A DNA stretch of 64,000 nt. Origin: Mytilus edulis (lineage: Eukaryota > Mollusca > Bivalvia > Mytilida > Mytilidae). The notes below the pieces were generated by a model. The model was not told where the DNA came from. It searched no databases and was given only the letters and a program-made list of their open reading frames with translations. The stretch covers positions 13,024,361 through 13,088,360 of the forward strand of contig NC_092353.1 of NCBI RefSeq assembly GCF_963676685.1, written 5' to 3'. A program made the translations under genes and the position numbers. Of the stretch, positions 12,207-23,450 are shown in pieces. How positions within the stretch are numbered: the first letter of the stretch is position 1; each line of letters begins with the position of its first letter.

Positions 12207-12322
12207 CTTCTTATCAGTTCTTTTTACTCTACAATATATCTTGTGATTCATGAAACTGTCTAGACTTTTAAATGTCTCTTTACATCGCCCGCATTCATGT
12301 GAGTCATCTATATCTTCGTCAT
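12207..12322 (-). CDS. Exon 7, C2HC zinc finger 1
   Basis: An exon of 116 nt entering in phase 1 and leaving in phase 0, with the donor most likely GTACAAGT. An acidic lead (DDEDIDD) precedes the finger CGRCKETFKSLDSFMNHK followed by IYC. The spacing C-x2-C-x12-H-x4-C resembles the N-terminal C2HC fingers of SALL, BCL11 and ZNF341 proteins. In this family such fingers could bind nucleic acid or protein. Exon 10 is a clear paralogue with the same phases, so the exon was probably duplicated. Confidence 0.75.
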
Positions 12323-12743
12323 CTGTAAGTGCAAAGTGCAAAAACGATGCTACTCAATACAAACACATATCCCTCCCCTTTCTGTGCCCTAATATTATCC
12401 AACATTGTATATCCACCGCGATACTGTTTTAAAAAATATACAATGATCGTGTAGGTTCTTAATTGGTTGTTTTGTGTAGCCTTGTCTCTCTTTCGTTGAC
12501 TATTGCTTAGCATTTTTCCCTTTTTACATTTGCTCCACTCAGTATTTACTTCATGACAATCTTATAAATAATAAGTTTTCTTGTACTTGCTTCGTTTTGT
12601 CATCCCGAAAATTATAATCGTTATCATACATACGTTTTACGCATACAGTAAATTAAAAGCCTTTTTCCACGCACAACGGTTTTATTCAAGTAATGCTGAT
12701 ACAATACATTCAATATGATGTTAATAGTTTTAAGCTAACTTAC

Positions 12744-12833
12744 CGACACCATATACAAAATGTTCTAATGATGCTTCAGGTTCAACGTGTGTCATACGTT
12801 GTCTTTCTGGCCTTTGATGATCAGCATTAGAGT
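12744..12833 (-). CDS. Exon 6, linker before zinc finger 1
   Basis: A phase 1 to phase 1 exon of 90 nt (acceptor aaag, donor GTAAGT). It encodes a charged linker, SNADHQRPERQRMTHVEPEA and onwards. It joins exactly to the acidic start of the zinc-finger exon. No domain is recognised. Confidence 0.65.
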
Positions 12834-13321
12834 CTTTATGAAATTATCCAGAATATCAAATAACAAATAAGTAAAAGTAAAACAATATATGCCTAGTATT
12901 AAAATCATATTTGCTTATAATAATAATGTGTCAAAATCGGTTGGTAAGTGCTCCATGTTAAGTAAATTTTTACTGATTTGGTTTTAATATCTTTCTTTTT
13001 TTTCTCACCTTTTTGTCAAAAACGTAAAAATATGGACTTTTGGTATAACCCGATACTTTTTAGTTCTTTGATGAATGTATGACACTTTATACTGTGATTA
13101 TGTTACCAAGAACATTTGAAATAACAAATTGTTCGAAAATTTTTTTTTAAAGACTTAAAAAATTAAATTAAAGTGACTTTCCGTAAAATAAATGTCTCTT
13201 CGATTCATGCTGTTACAGCAAATATGTCGACCAGAATTCAATATAATTTAGAATTCATAAAACAAGAGGAATTCCGAGTATATGCATTTTGTCAGTAGGA
13301 AAGCCATGTAAATATAATTAC

Positions 13322-13474
13322 CACTGCCATTGAGAAATTCCTGTTCAAACATGCATCTAGTATACCAGCTAAGCACAGAAAGGTACAACAGGAAACCTTT
13401 CAGTTCCTTGTAAAAACTAATCACTTCAAAATATTTGGTAATATCGATCGTCTCGGTATGGTTAAAAGAACAAT
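13322..13474 (-). CDS. Exon 5, hydrophobic/aromatic segment
   Basis: A phase 1 to phase 1 exon of 153 nt (acceptor ccag at 13476-13475, donor GTAATT). The 51 residues begin DCSFNHTE and include a helix-like aromatic and leucine-rich stretch, YFEVISFYKELKGFLLYL. It is too short and polar to call a membrane span. No known domain is recognised; frame continuity with exons 4 and 6 supports it. Confidence 0.65.
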
Positions 13475-14810
13475 CTGGAAAAAAACCCAAAGAAATCATC
13501 ATAAAAGTTATTCGTACACTACAGAAGTCACTTAAATGGTATGATTATATGAAAATAAAGGAACAGTGAGTTGAAAATCTTTACTATTCTTATTTTTAAA
13601 CCTATTTTTACCTGTATTAACCACTTACGAAGCAGGAAATAGCCTTTTCTTTTTAAAGTAAAGCCAAAGTGCAACTTGACCAATTGCGTTCTCATTATAT
13701 GCAAGATTTAAAAATTTGTTTTGGCTTTTTTACCCTGTAATCCTCAATATATCTGCAGTCCATTCCATTTAATCTACATCCCAATCAGAGTTGTGAAAGA
13801 GTTCTAAACGATAAGAGTATGAAATACACAAGGCTTTGATTTCACGTCCACATTCTGACCGGATATGGCTTCGAATTAATACGACCCACATTGCCAAACG
13901 GGTGCCTCGCTTCGTTCATAGAAGACTAAAAATGACCATATATCTATACTAGAGTCACCTTTAAGGATCTAAACATAGATATACCCATTTTATTTGTAAA
14001 AAAACGAGTGCAAGACGTCATACGAGTATACAGCATTTATGCAGAATTCACTAAAATCTAACTTAAACAACATAAAAGGAAAGTGTGATATACATCAATG
14101 AGACAGCAATCATAACAAATTAACTCATCATAGATACCAGGACTAAATTTTGTATAAACAATACACACATACAAAAATCCATCCCAAAGATGTTCCTGTG
14201 TCTGTCACGTACTGATTCTTAATCAAAGTCACTTCAGAGAGTTGACACAGAGGAGAAAAGAAATTAAAATAAAAATCATGTTAATATATGAATACAAAAA
14301 ATAATAGTTAATTTAAATGAAGCTTAAATAGACCAAGGTGCATTAGTAAAAGTGAGATCGGTATCCTAAATCGGGACGTGAAAATATAATTAATTGAAAT
14401 TAAATTAAAAAATAAAATTCATATTCTACCAATGCATCGAGTATGGAATATTTATTTACTCGAGACAGTTACAAAAATACGCGTTGTTCGCCAATATGTT
14501 TTAGATATATGACATTGTACGGTGGAATCTGTTTCGCTAATGATTTGAAGACGATATGAAGAGAAACTCCATCCTTATTCTCGATTGATCTGCAAGAAGC
14601 TTTGTGATTATTTATATGTGGGGTCATCAGGCATTGTAACTTTTTTTCTTGATGTCATAATAGAAATTAAGAGGAAATCACACAAATAAAGAACTGAGTT
14701 CAATCGAACCACACGTTGAATACAAGTAAATATTTTCTAAAATAAAAATATAAAATCTGTCATGAAATTTACGAAAATTTTGCACATAACAGATATAGCA
14801 CATCAGATGT
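13475..14810. other. Intronic sequence, little recognised
   Basis: Intron between exons 4 and 5. A short stretch at about 14080-14160 ('atcaatgagacagcaatc') resembles the end of the mussel 'caatgagacaac' repeat family. Nothing else can be supported. Confidence 0.4.
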
Positions 14811-15034
14811 ACTGTGGAGTCATTTATTTTCGTTGGTATCAATTTTCATGGATTGACGAAAACTTGCGTTTTTTGTGGATATTTGATTTCGTAGTTTTGC
14901 CAATATTTTGATACAAAGCCTATGGAAAATCTGTTATTCGTTGAACATTTGAATTCGTGGTTGACCTATACCCACGAAACCCACGACAATTGGTATTTCA
15001 ACGAATATAAGAAATCCCAAGTAGTTTAGTGGAT
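14811..15034. repeat. MITE-like inverted-repeat element ('attttcgttggtatcaa' family)
   Basis: It starts 'actgtggagtcatttatt' and 'cgttggtatcaattttc' and ends 'caattggtatttcaacg', so the two ends are imperfect inverted copies around 'attcgtgg'/'ccacgaa' blocks. I recall this element from oysters and mussels. It lies 40 bp from exon 4. Confidence 0.65.
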
Positions 15035-15073
15035 AATTAATAAGTTTGTGCCAATGCCAGATTATTTGCTTAC

Positions 15074-15130
15074 CATGGACTTCCCGAATTTGTCCTTTAC
15101 AATAAGTAATTTCCAGTTCCATTTGCGCTA
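15074..15130 (-). CDS. Exon 4, short linker (19 codons)
   Basis: A phase 1 to phase 1 exon of 57 nt with a strong pyrimidine-rich acceptor (ctttcag) and a GTAAGC donor. It encodes VAQMELEITYCKGQIREVH and joins in frame to exons 3 and 5. A dispersed inverted-repeat element ends about 40 bp inside the following intron. The function is not recognised. Confidence 0.65.
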
Positions 15131-15750
15131 CTGAAAGAAATTTAAAAAGACATTAGTTTAGTTTGTGTGCATTTAAAAGATATTCTATGCGTAGTATACA
15201 TCAACAACATAAAAAAAAAGTACAGTCATGTTAATATACTAGTAACTGTATTTATGACTTTCAAGAGTATATTTTGAATGAAATCACATCTTTATTCCAA
15301 CATATCCGTTTGAAGAGTCAACTCTTTATGGATTACCCATGTAGATGTTGAAAAGACTGAATCGTGTTTCAGGCTTTAAATCGGATAGGCGTGAATAAGA
15401 ATAGCATCATTTTACAAAGCTACATGTATGTCATCGGACATATATTGGGGGTTACGGCTGTTGTATTTACTTTTTAAAGAGGGTTTAACTAGTGCTTTAG
15501 TATGCAAAAACCCTTTTTAATCTCGTTTAGTTGAATAACAGAATGTATTAAGAATGACGCATAAATAAGATCTTTTAAGAAGGCTAAATAGTAGCTTTGT
15601 TCTTCAGATGTACTGGCTTACATTTTAATAAGATCTCAGTCTGTCGTATTTAATTATATATCCATGTTAGAAAACATTTTTGGTGGGTTTGTTTCATAAT
15701 GTAAAACTAATAAGATAACTTACATAATTAAACTGTTTGAGGAAATTTAC

Positions 15751-15903
15751 CTGTAAAATCTAGATTTATATTCTTTGGTATCTCTGGTACTTCCAGCTTT
15801 GCTTTATCTGTAGAGCATTCTGAATCAAGAATCGGTTCATTTCGTCGGCATATTATTTTCTTGTTATTGTTATCTTCAGTGATGTAGTTATGAGAAGTCA
15901 CTT
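15751..15903 (-). CDS. Exon 3, polar linker
   Basis: A phase 1 to phase 1 exon of 153 nt between a ttttag acceptor and a GTAAAT donor. It encodes 51 residues of polar, Asn/Lys/Glu-rich sequence with no recognised domain. The translation has no stop and joins in frame to both neighbours. It has no methionine start, so an ATG-based gene scan would miss it. Confidence 0.7.
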
Positions 15904-16394
15904 CTAAAATGTATTTAATGTATATTGAAATGAAATGAAAATGTTAAAATGTCAAAATGAACCTGCAGAATCACATCTGTCTTCGATTCAACATTATGGA
16001 TATTACCCAAACGATTTACTGATAATAATGTTAATCATAATTTTAAGGCGAAACGGAACACAAAATCAATCGTCTACATGGACATCTGATACATATGTTG
16101 AGGCATTTGAGCATATATATGAAAGATCAAATACATGTTTGTGCATCTCCTTATCACGTCTGTCGACATTGTTCGGAATATAGAGAAGAACGAAACAGAT
16201 CGTTAGGGATAAATAAATGGTGGTTCAGTTAGGCTTGCAATTGGATCTTGAGGAAATCAGGTATAGGATCGTGATTGCAATTTTAAGGAGATCCAATCTT
16301 TGAAAAACTACGTTGTATTATCAAAAGGCGGGAGAAATTAGCAAAATAATATATATTCGGTTAAAATTGTCCAAACTTTTATTCAGTATCTAAC

Positions 16395-17116
16395 AAAAAA
16401 CAACTGCGCCATGAGTGCATGATACGCCCGACGTCTTGTGTGGAAGTTTTATCAATAATCATCAATGCTTTCTGAGAAAGTTTTAAACAATAACCATTTA
16501 TTGTTTTTGAGACGTGGCGGGACATGTGAACCCCCACTCCCTTCCCCCTGTGTTTTGTTGTTACAAAAAACTAAATATCACTAAAATGAAATTTTGAATC
16601 AAACCAAAATATACAGATCTTTAGATTAATATAACAAAGAAGTCTGTAAAGTTTTAAGCAATAATCATAAATCGTTTTTGAGATACGGCACGACATGTAA
16701 AAAAAACTTCACCCTTTTTTACAAAATACTCAATAACTCAAAAATGAAATTTTGAATCATCACCAAAAAGTATACAGATATTAAGATTAATATAACTAGA
16801 AGTTGTAAGCAATAATCAAGAATCGTTTTTGAGATACGGTGCGACATGTGAAAAAAAACACACCCCTGTTTAAGTTACAAAGTGCCGTAACTCAAAAAGT
16901 TTTAATCTTATTTTTACCAAAAAGTATACAGATCATTTGACCATCATAAGAAACAACTGTATAAAGTTTCATGAAATTTGTATAAGTCGTTCTCAAGTTA
17001 CGGTGCGACTGGATAAGCCGGGCAGACAGACGGATAGACGGGCAGACAAACGGACGGACACATGACATTTGTTTACCATAATACGTCCCGTCAAAATTTT
17101 GACGGGCGTATAAAAA
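16395..17116 (+). repeat. Repeat family A, copy 1 ('gcgccatgagtgcatgatac' ... 'tttgacgggcgtata')
   Basis: The left end carries 'gatacgcccg' and the right end 'cgggcgtat', short inverted ends. The interior is a diverged tandem repeat of ~160 bp with 'aagtatacagat' and 'gagatacgg'. Other copies are at about 25510-26200 (more diverged) and 30945-31955. Confidence 0.7.
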
Positions 17117-17283
17117 TTAGAATTACGAAGTTCTCCGTTGTAAATATGTTTGGTAATCTATGGAGGTGAATGACTACATGTAAGTTCTAAAAACATATAG
17201 GATGCGAAATGTTTGAATGTATAAGATGTCTATAAAAGTTATATACAAAAAAACTTTTTTTACATATTATGTACAATGTTTAC

Positions 17284-17560
17284 CTTGTTTCCTATAAACT
17301 TTGCTTTCTTTGCAATTGGTTATCTTGTGCATGTCATTCAGAAACGTTATGCACAACTTTGTGTGATTCAAACTTTGTTTTGTTTCCAGTTCCCTCTTCT
17401 CTTTCTCTTCTCCAATATATCGTAGTAGATTGTCATGTTTTTCTTCAATACATTTCTGAAATCTTTTATCGTTTTCAATACATATGTCTATTTTAGCATC
17501 TAAAACTTCTATTCCAAACTGCATTGCTTCTTTCGTGTCCATGAGTTCATGAAGTAACTC
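17284..17560 (-). CDS. Exon 2, coiled-coil segment
   Basis: The exon is bounded by an acceptor ending in acag (17562-17561) and a GTAAAC donor; it enters in phase 0 and leaves in phase 1. It encodes about 92 residues rich in Glu, Lys and Leu with heptad-like spacing, starting ELLHELMDTKEAM and containing EEKEKRELE, so a helical coiled coil is likely. It directly follows the HEPN domain, which suggests an oligomerisation stalk. No enzymatic motif is visible. Confidence 0.75.
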
Positions 17561-18500
17561 CTGTACAGTAACCAAAATATGTCAAAGAAACTAATTGCCA
17601 AAAAAATGTTTAACTCGAAGTGCACTTCTATCTTGCATTTTTCGTCATTAGTGAAAGTTTTTCAGTATTTCTATTATGCAGATTAATTTTTCTTGTAGAT
17701 TAATACCCAAATCTACTGGTAAGCATCGTTTGTATGTGCATCCTGAAACTTGGATCTCAGAAATACTGCCCTTTTCAATCAAAGATACTTCACGACATTA
17801 ACCTTTTACAGGTGTTGTAAGACTTACTGATTTGTTTTTAAATGGACAACAGATGTAGATGCGAGAACATGTTGCATTGCTTTCAAATTATTTGTCTTTT
17901 CTTATTTTCCTTTATCAGGATAAATTATATAGTGTTGGTCCGGCTGGTAGCGCTTTTTTTTTATTAGTGCTTCAGTTTTATGATATATGTTCTAGATAGG
18001 GACAGGGTGTTTGTGCGCACGTGGCTGGTCTAACTAAACCACATTTTATGCATGTACCAACTCGGGCTATCTTGATCATGTGTTGGTTATTGTTGTATGT
18101 CTGGGTTTTAAGGAATGTGATTTCTTGTACTCCATGATATTTCTGGTAATCCTCTTTACGAATTATTATTTTATTTCATGATAAATGCTAATTTTGAAAT
18201 TGGTGGATATCATATCTATACAACGAACATATAATATAAAATTGATGTTAAACAACTGATACTAAAAAGAAACATTGAACTAATTTAAACCATATTGCAG
18301 TGAAATTTATTTCTCCGAGGTTTTTAGTTCTATAACAAAGCATCAAATATGTGCGTTGTTATTTTTAGTCTGCAGCGGTTTTACTGAAATCATTATTAGA
18401 AAGAACTGGAATTTAAGAAATTAATCAACCCTCTTTCTCTTTTTTTTTTTTACTATCTACATGTATGTACACAGAATTATATTTATAGTTCAGTACTTAC
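17561..18500. other. Intron 1 of the HEPN/zinc-finger gene, nothing recognised
   Basis: AT-rich; contains short homopolymer runs (for example 18441-18450) and no supported feature. Confidence 0.4.
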
Positions 18501-19466
18501 TTCTTTTTGTTGAATTTCAATTAGCAATTCTGTGTGCCACTGCTTACACATTTTCATGTCCAACGGACCAGTTTTTTGATGATATATTTGTCGTTCTGCT
18601 TCTGTTTTAAAGCCAACTGCTTCGGCTATTTCAAGTATACAGTTTTCCATACCTTCCCAAAGATGGTTAAAATCGTCGAATGGAATTTGTGCAGATACTG
18701 TATGAGCTACAACATCGTTTCGACGTTCTCCTAAAGTTTCAATGCAATTTCGAAGTGGACAAAAATAGTTTGTGAGAGAATTCAATAAGGTAACATCTCT
18801 TTGTGCCACGTTCTCGTGTGTTAAACCTGGCTCCGCTTTATATGTGCACGAATGAATTTGATGACTTGGAGTAAGGCACACATTTGGGATTTTGATAAAT
18901 AACTTTCTGAACTGTTCTTTGTTTATGAAATTCGCATGTGGTGGTATGTACCCAGTTCGACAAATACAACATGCACAACTTGGTCGCCATATGTGAAACA
19001 AGTTATGTTTCTGTCTGTTCAGGAAATTTTCGAAACTATGTTGATAAGAAACAAGAAAACAACGCCAAAACTCATCTCGACAAAAATTTATAAGAATAAA
19101 TTTTAAAAGAGTGAAATCAAGGTCATTAATTCTAATATTCCTATTTGCAAAACAACAACACAATTGTTTGTTTCTATTATGCTTATGTCCGTTTTTACGC
19201 TGTGCTTTGTCGTCAGTTTCGAATACTATCATAATTTGCTTCTTTCTGAGAATTGATTTGGATGAAGGATTGTCTAAACATATACAACACTTTTTATTGG
19301 AATAGAAATGAAAAATATCATGTTGATGGTCATCAATGAACTCGAAAAATGTTTTATTCATACGAATAAGATATTGTTCCATCAATTTTCCACATATAGG
19401 TGTCGCATTGTCATGTAGCAATCCAGATATTCTGTTATAGTTATCTCTTTCATTGTGTTCATGCAT
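18501..19466 (-). CDS. Exon 1 of a multi-domain HEPN/zinc-finger protein (322 codons)
   Basis: First coding exon of a twelve-exon gene running leftward out of the window. The start ATG at 19466 has an in-frame TAG 9 nt upstream, so the reading frame does not extend further in this exon. The exon ends at a strong GTAAGT donor in phase 0. Residues about 55-210 are Cys-rich (C60, C61, C63; C103-105; C164, C166, C167, C169), a pattern I recall from an expanded bivalve family and which could bind metal. Residues about 210-322 look like the DZIP3-type HEPN domain: R249-N-D-V-V-A-H255 fits the HEPN motif R-x(4-6)-H, followed by F-x-x-L-W and a helix. HEPN domains with this motif are often metal-independent RNases; in bivalves such proteins are thought to be immune-related, which is inference. 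The family call is fairly sure; RNase activity is unproven. Confidence 0.8.
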
Positions 19467-19510
19467 TATAAACTATTTTCATCTGTGTTCAATGTATCGG
19501 CCTCACTCAT
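19466..19510 (-). promoter_or_regulatory. Upstream ORF (14 codons) overlapping the main start as TAATG
   Basis: An ATG at 19510 opens a 14-codon frame that ends with TAA at 19468-19466. The last A of that stop is the first base of the predicted main ATG. A stop/start overlap of this kind is the arrangement expected for translational reinitiation or for damping of translation. It matters only if the transcript starts upstream of 19510, which cannot be seen here. Confidence 0.4.
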
Positions 19511-20954
19511 TGAAGGTCTGCAACATATGAACGCAACATATACATAAATAACATCATATGTGTACAATTATTCGGTATGCAGGAAAATATTCCTACAAAA
19601 AAAATAAGACTGTCTGAATTCGTGTGTGAAAATACGGCATCTAACTTACATAACTAAGTATACCGATATTTTTAATTCCTAGCTTATTAAATTGCCCTAC
19701 TCTAGATAAGTTACAAAAAAAAACGGAAAACACATATTAAAAGATATTTTCGTACACAACAGAATTTCTTAATGTACATAATTATGGATTTTAGTTAACT
19801 TTTACAATCATCTGTGAACCTGTTGCTCTTGCAATTCAACATGTTAACACCCAATCATAAAAGAAAAGTATGTATCTTTAACTTTAAATAACATGAAAAA
19901 GGGACAGGCAACACATTGTCCTATTCAAATAAAAAATGTATCCGTAGCTCTGAACTGACAGGATAAACTCATCAAGGTTATCTTTGTAACCAAACTGTTG
20001 TCTAATGAAATTCATTATCCCAGCTTTTTTAGCTATACTTCAATTATATACAACTGATTTATAAAAATCTTTTTAAGACTTGTTGTTTTGAAACAATGCA
20101 GTCCAGTCAGCACCCTTGGAAAATGATATTAGTACATTGCAACTGCTCAACTCACTGAAACTCACAAAAGAACTTGGTCTATATCAAAATATCTTACTTG
20201 AGCAAAATTATAACTTCTGTTAATTCACTTGACCCTTAAAACATACATAGAATACTTTAAGCTTTAGAGTAATGAATATTTAGGTGAAAATATGTTAAAA
20301 AAATCTTGTAAAATATAACTGTGCAAACGTGTCAATATTTCATTTTATATGTCGCATGTATACTACTGAATAATGAGGTCAGTGATGTAGAAAACGACGA
20401 ATCAAAGATTTCAACTTTATATATTATAACTAATATAGAACAATGGTGTTGTTTGAAAGTTTAGGTTAAGTAGTTCAAACATCAAATTTTTTTCTAAGTA
20501 GGTTTATTAATTTCGAAGTTAGAAACTAGGACAGCAAAAACCAGAAAGATTTTATTGTCGACAAAACTGTTCACCTTACAACTAGTATGACTTTCTCAGA
20601 TAATAAAAAGAAAAATCAGGGCCAAAATAACTAGAAAATTAAAGTGGCCATTACTGTTAAACTAAAATAAATAAAATTAACACGAGAAATGGTTAAGAAT
20701 AATGCCTAGCTAGAACGGGACAGAAAAACTGTTATAAGGCCACACATTGGCATACATTTTTGAAATGCATGTAATTTTCTAAATTAAATGTATAAATAAT
20801 AGTGTGGATAAACATTTTTTTTTCGTCATTTCTTGCCCTAATGTCCTTTTTTCCTTCCTGTCGCCATTTCTTCTGAGTTGCCAAGCTATCCTGAAAACCC
20901 TATCTAGACACGGCACTTGCCTCAGGATTTTTTCTCTATATACCGTAATATATT
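19511..20954. other. Region upstream of the HEPN/zinc-finger start codon
   Basis: This should hold the 5' UTR and promoter of the minus-strand gene. No TATA box, CpG-rich patch or further coding exon that I can support is visible; the first non-coding exon may lie here. Confidence 0.35.
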
Positions 20955-21437
20955 TTCGGATACAAGTGTCTAAGGTATACAGGTAAATTGTTTTCTGATA
21001 CAAGTGCCTAAGGTGTACAGGTAAATTGTTTTCTGATACAAGTGCCTAAGGTATATAGGTAAATTGTTTTCTGATACAAGTGCCTAAGGTATACAGGTAA
21101 ATTGTTTTCTGATAGAAGTGCCTAAGGTATACAGGTAAATTGTTTTCTGATACAAGTGCCTAAGGTATATAGGTAAATTGTTTTCTGGTAGAAGTGTCTA
21201 AGGTATACAGGTAAATTGTTTACTGATACAAGTGCCTAAGGTATATAGGTAAATTGTTTTCTGATACAAGTGCCTAAGGTATACAGGTAAATTGTTTTCT
21301 GATACAAGTGCCTAAGGTATACAGGTAAATTGTTTTCTGAAACAAAAGCCTAAGGTATACAGGAACATTGTTTCATGAGACATTTCTGAGACAAAATCCT
21401 AAGGTATACAGGAACATTGTTTCATGAGACAAAAGCC
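20955..21437 (+). repeat. 38-bp minisatellite, about 12-13 units
   Basis: The unit contains 'gtgcctaaggtatacagg' and 'aaattgttttctgatac' and repeats every 38 bp from about 20957 to 21350. After that come two or three diverged units with 'aggaacattgtttcatgag'. Units differ by a few substitutions ('gtgtacagg', 'gtatatagg'). Confidence 0.9.
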
Positions 21438-21454
21438 TACGTATACCTTTTATA

Positions 21455-21645
21455 TCATGTGCTACATGTATAAAACAGTTACGACGCTAGATAAAAACTG
21501 ACAAGGAAAGGTAACATCCGACCACCGAAAGCTTGATTTTGGTCGAGCCTAGGTAGTCTAGCGCACCGGGCATAGTGCAAGGCGGTTTTCTGCCACGATA
21601 TGTCAGTAGCAGGAGTACGAATCACAGCCAGAAAAGAACAAATAT
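21455..21645 (+). repeat. SINE-like element with degraded tRNA-type promoter boxes
   Basis: 'aggtagtctagcgcaccggg' resembles an A box region and 'ggagtacgaatcac' a decayed B box, about 60 bp apart. The stretch just upstream, 'aaaactgacaaggaaaggta', matches the reverse complement of 51600-51640, so both loci hold related elements. It directly follows the 38-bp minisatellite. Confidence 0.6.
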
Positions 21646-22675
21646 TAAAAAAACTTTCTATGTTGGGCTGTTATTTATCAAATATATATAAATATATATG
21701 AAATTATTTTTTTGAGATTTGAGGCCTGTGCATCATTATTCAAGGTTTCAGTTTTGGTTTTTTTAGTTCATTATCACTTCATCTTGTACAGTCTTCTGCA
21801 TTTTTCACATTCTCGCCTTTTATGTTTTGGCTTTCGTATAGTATCTTTGCACAAACATAATAGAATGCAATATGTTTTTTCTCCAAATTTCAGAGCCCAT
21901 AAAGATCGTATATATAAATATATATATAATAAAATTGATACATTTACAATAATAAAACAATGCAATATAATATTATAATATTAAATAAATTCTAATAAAA
22001 CAACTGTCGTATGAGGCTTTAACTATTTATCTTGAATATAGTTATTGAATCGTCGCAAAATATGCAATAGGTTATTGATTTTTTATTAAATTGTGTTCAA
22101 ATAGAAATAACATATTGATTTTGACAAACTCATCAAAACTATCTAGTACGTCATTCTTATTGACGGTTGTTGACCTAGATATTCTTTTAACTAAACATGT
22201 TCACATTCTTAAGCTTTCCACATTCTTATGTGAAGAGACATAAAATTTAAAATGACTATTTAGGGTGAATAAGCACAGATCAGTATTCATTGTTTGCCAA
22301 TCATATGGACGATTTATTGAAAGTTGTTTACTTGATATCTAATAATTTATCAATAAACACAGTAATTTTGAAAGTCGTTCTTAATGTTAAAAGACTTTAC
22401 AAACCTGTTTCCTTTTCACAAGTACTAAAAGTCCGTCGTGGTAAGGAGCATTATTCAAAGGTATGTTAAAAGAATACGGAAGCTACACAGTCTCCATTAA
22501 TTATACGTAACTCAACACGTGATCACAGGTTTATGTACTCTATGAGGGTCTCAACTAACGAACTAACTAATTTCATTCAGTATAAAATCCAGTACAAAAG
22601 GATCATCGCCGAAACACATGAACACATAAAAAACATATACAAAACAAAGCAAAAATAAAACATAACATAACGGAC
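21646..22675. other. Intergenic, nothing recognised
   Basis: AT-rich with a short AT dinucleotide-like patch at about 21680-21700 and 21905-21935. No coding, RNA or repeat feature that I can support. Confidence 0.4.
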
Positions 22676-22902
22676 CAGGGGCGGATCCAGGATTTTCGGT
22701 ATGGAGAGCGCAAACTTAAATTTTCGACGAACGGAGCGAGGCGAAATTGTTTTGGAGGTATTATTTTCGAAATTATTGAAATATTCTTCTAGAGAGGGTG
22801 CAATGTAGATATCTTGCCAAGCGTGGCGAGAAATAAATATTTTGTGGTAAAATAAGCGAGAAATTTAAGTTTCAAGCTAAACCCGCATAAATCCACCCTT
22901 GA
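22676..22902. mobile_element. Degenerate MITE ('caggggcggatccagg' type ends)
   Basis: The left end reads 'caggggcggatccagg'; the right end reads 'aaatccacccttg', its imperfect inverse. This terminal sequence is common in small hAT-like elements of invertebrates. No coding capacity. Confidence 0.55.
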
Positions 22903-23450
22903 CAATCTGTAATCACTATAATTAATAAGAAATCTGCGAGCTTCTATTCATTGACTCAATAATAGCTCACCGACAAATATAAGATTTTGAAAACAAGAAT
23001 TTCTACTTTTGCCAGCGATTTTTAATTGTCTTTTCTTAATTTTTATTTTCTTCTATTTCCGGAGGTCGTGTCAAACTTTTTATATACATTTCTACCGCAA
23101 ACCAGTAAAATCAGAATCAGGTCCTTGCGAAGATATGTTCATTTTCGTGAGATCCTATGTAATACGAGGGGGGCAAGGGGTTTAGCTGTTATGCTGTTAT
23201 GAGGCATTTTAATCCTTTGTTATCTGTTATTCTGAAAATATATTTGCTGTTAGCTGTTATTGTCTTATTCTTTGTTAGCTGTTATTGGGTTTTTAGTTTT
23301 TTTGTTATCTGTAATTGTGATAATGTATTTGCTGTTAACTGTTATTGAAAATTGGGATGTTAACATTTTTGAGACAGCCAAAATTCGGTAGAAATTGAAG
23401 ATCATTGGACATTGGAGTCTACCACTACTTATATGCTGGTCCCGTATTTG

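Noticed and set aside
18534-19305. Plus-strand open frames opposite exon 1
   Set aside because: They are shadows of the minus-strand coding exon.
20955-21437. Regular repeats that could suggest a CRISPR array
   Set aside because: The whole 38-bp unit repeats with no unique spacers, and the window is clearly eukaryotic; it is a minisatellite.
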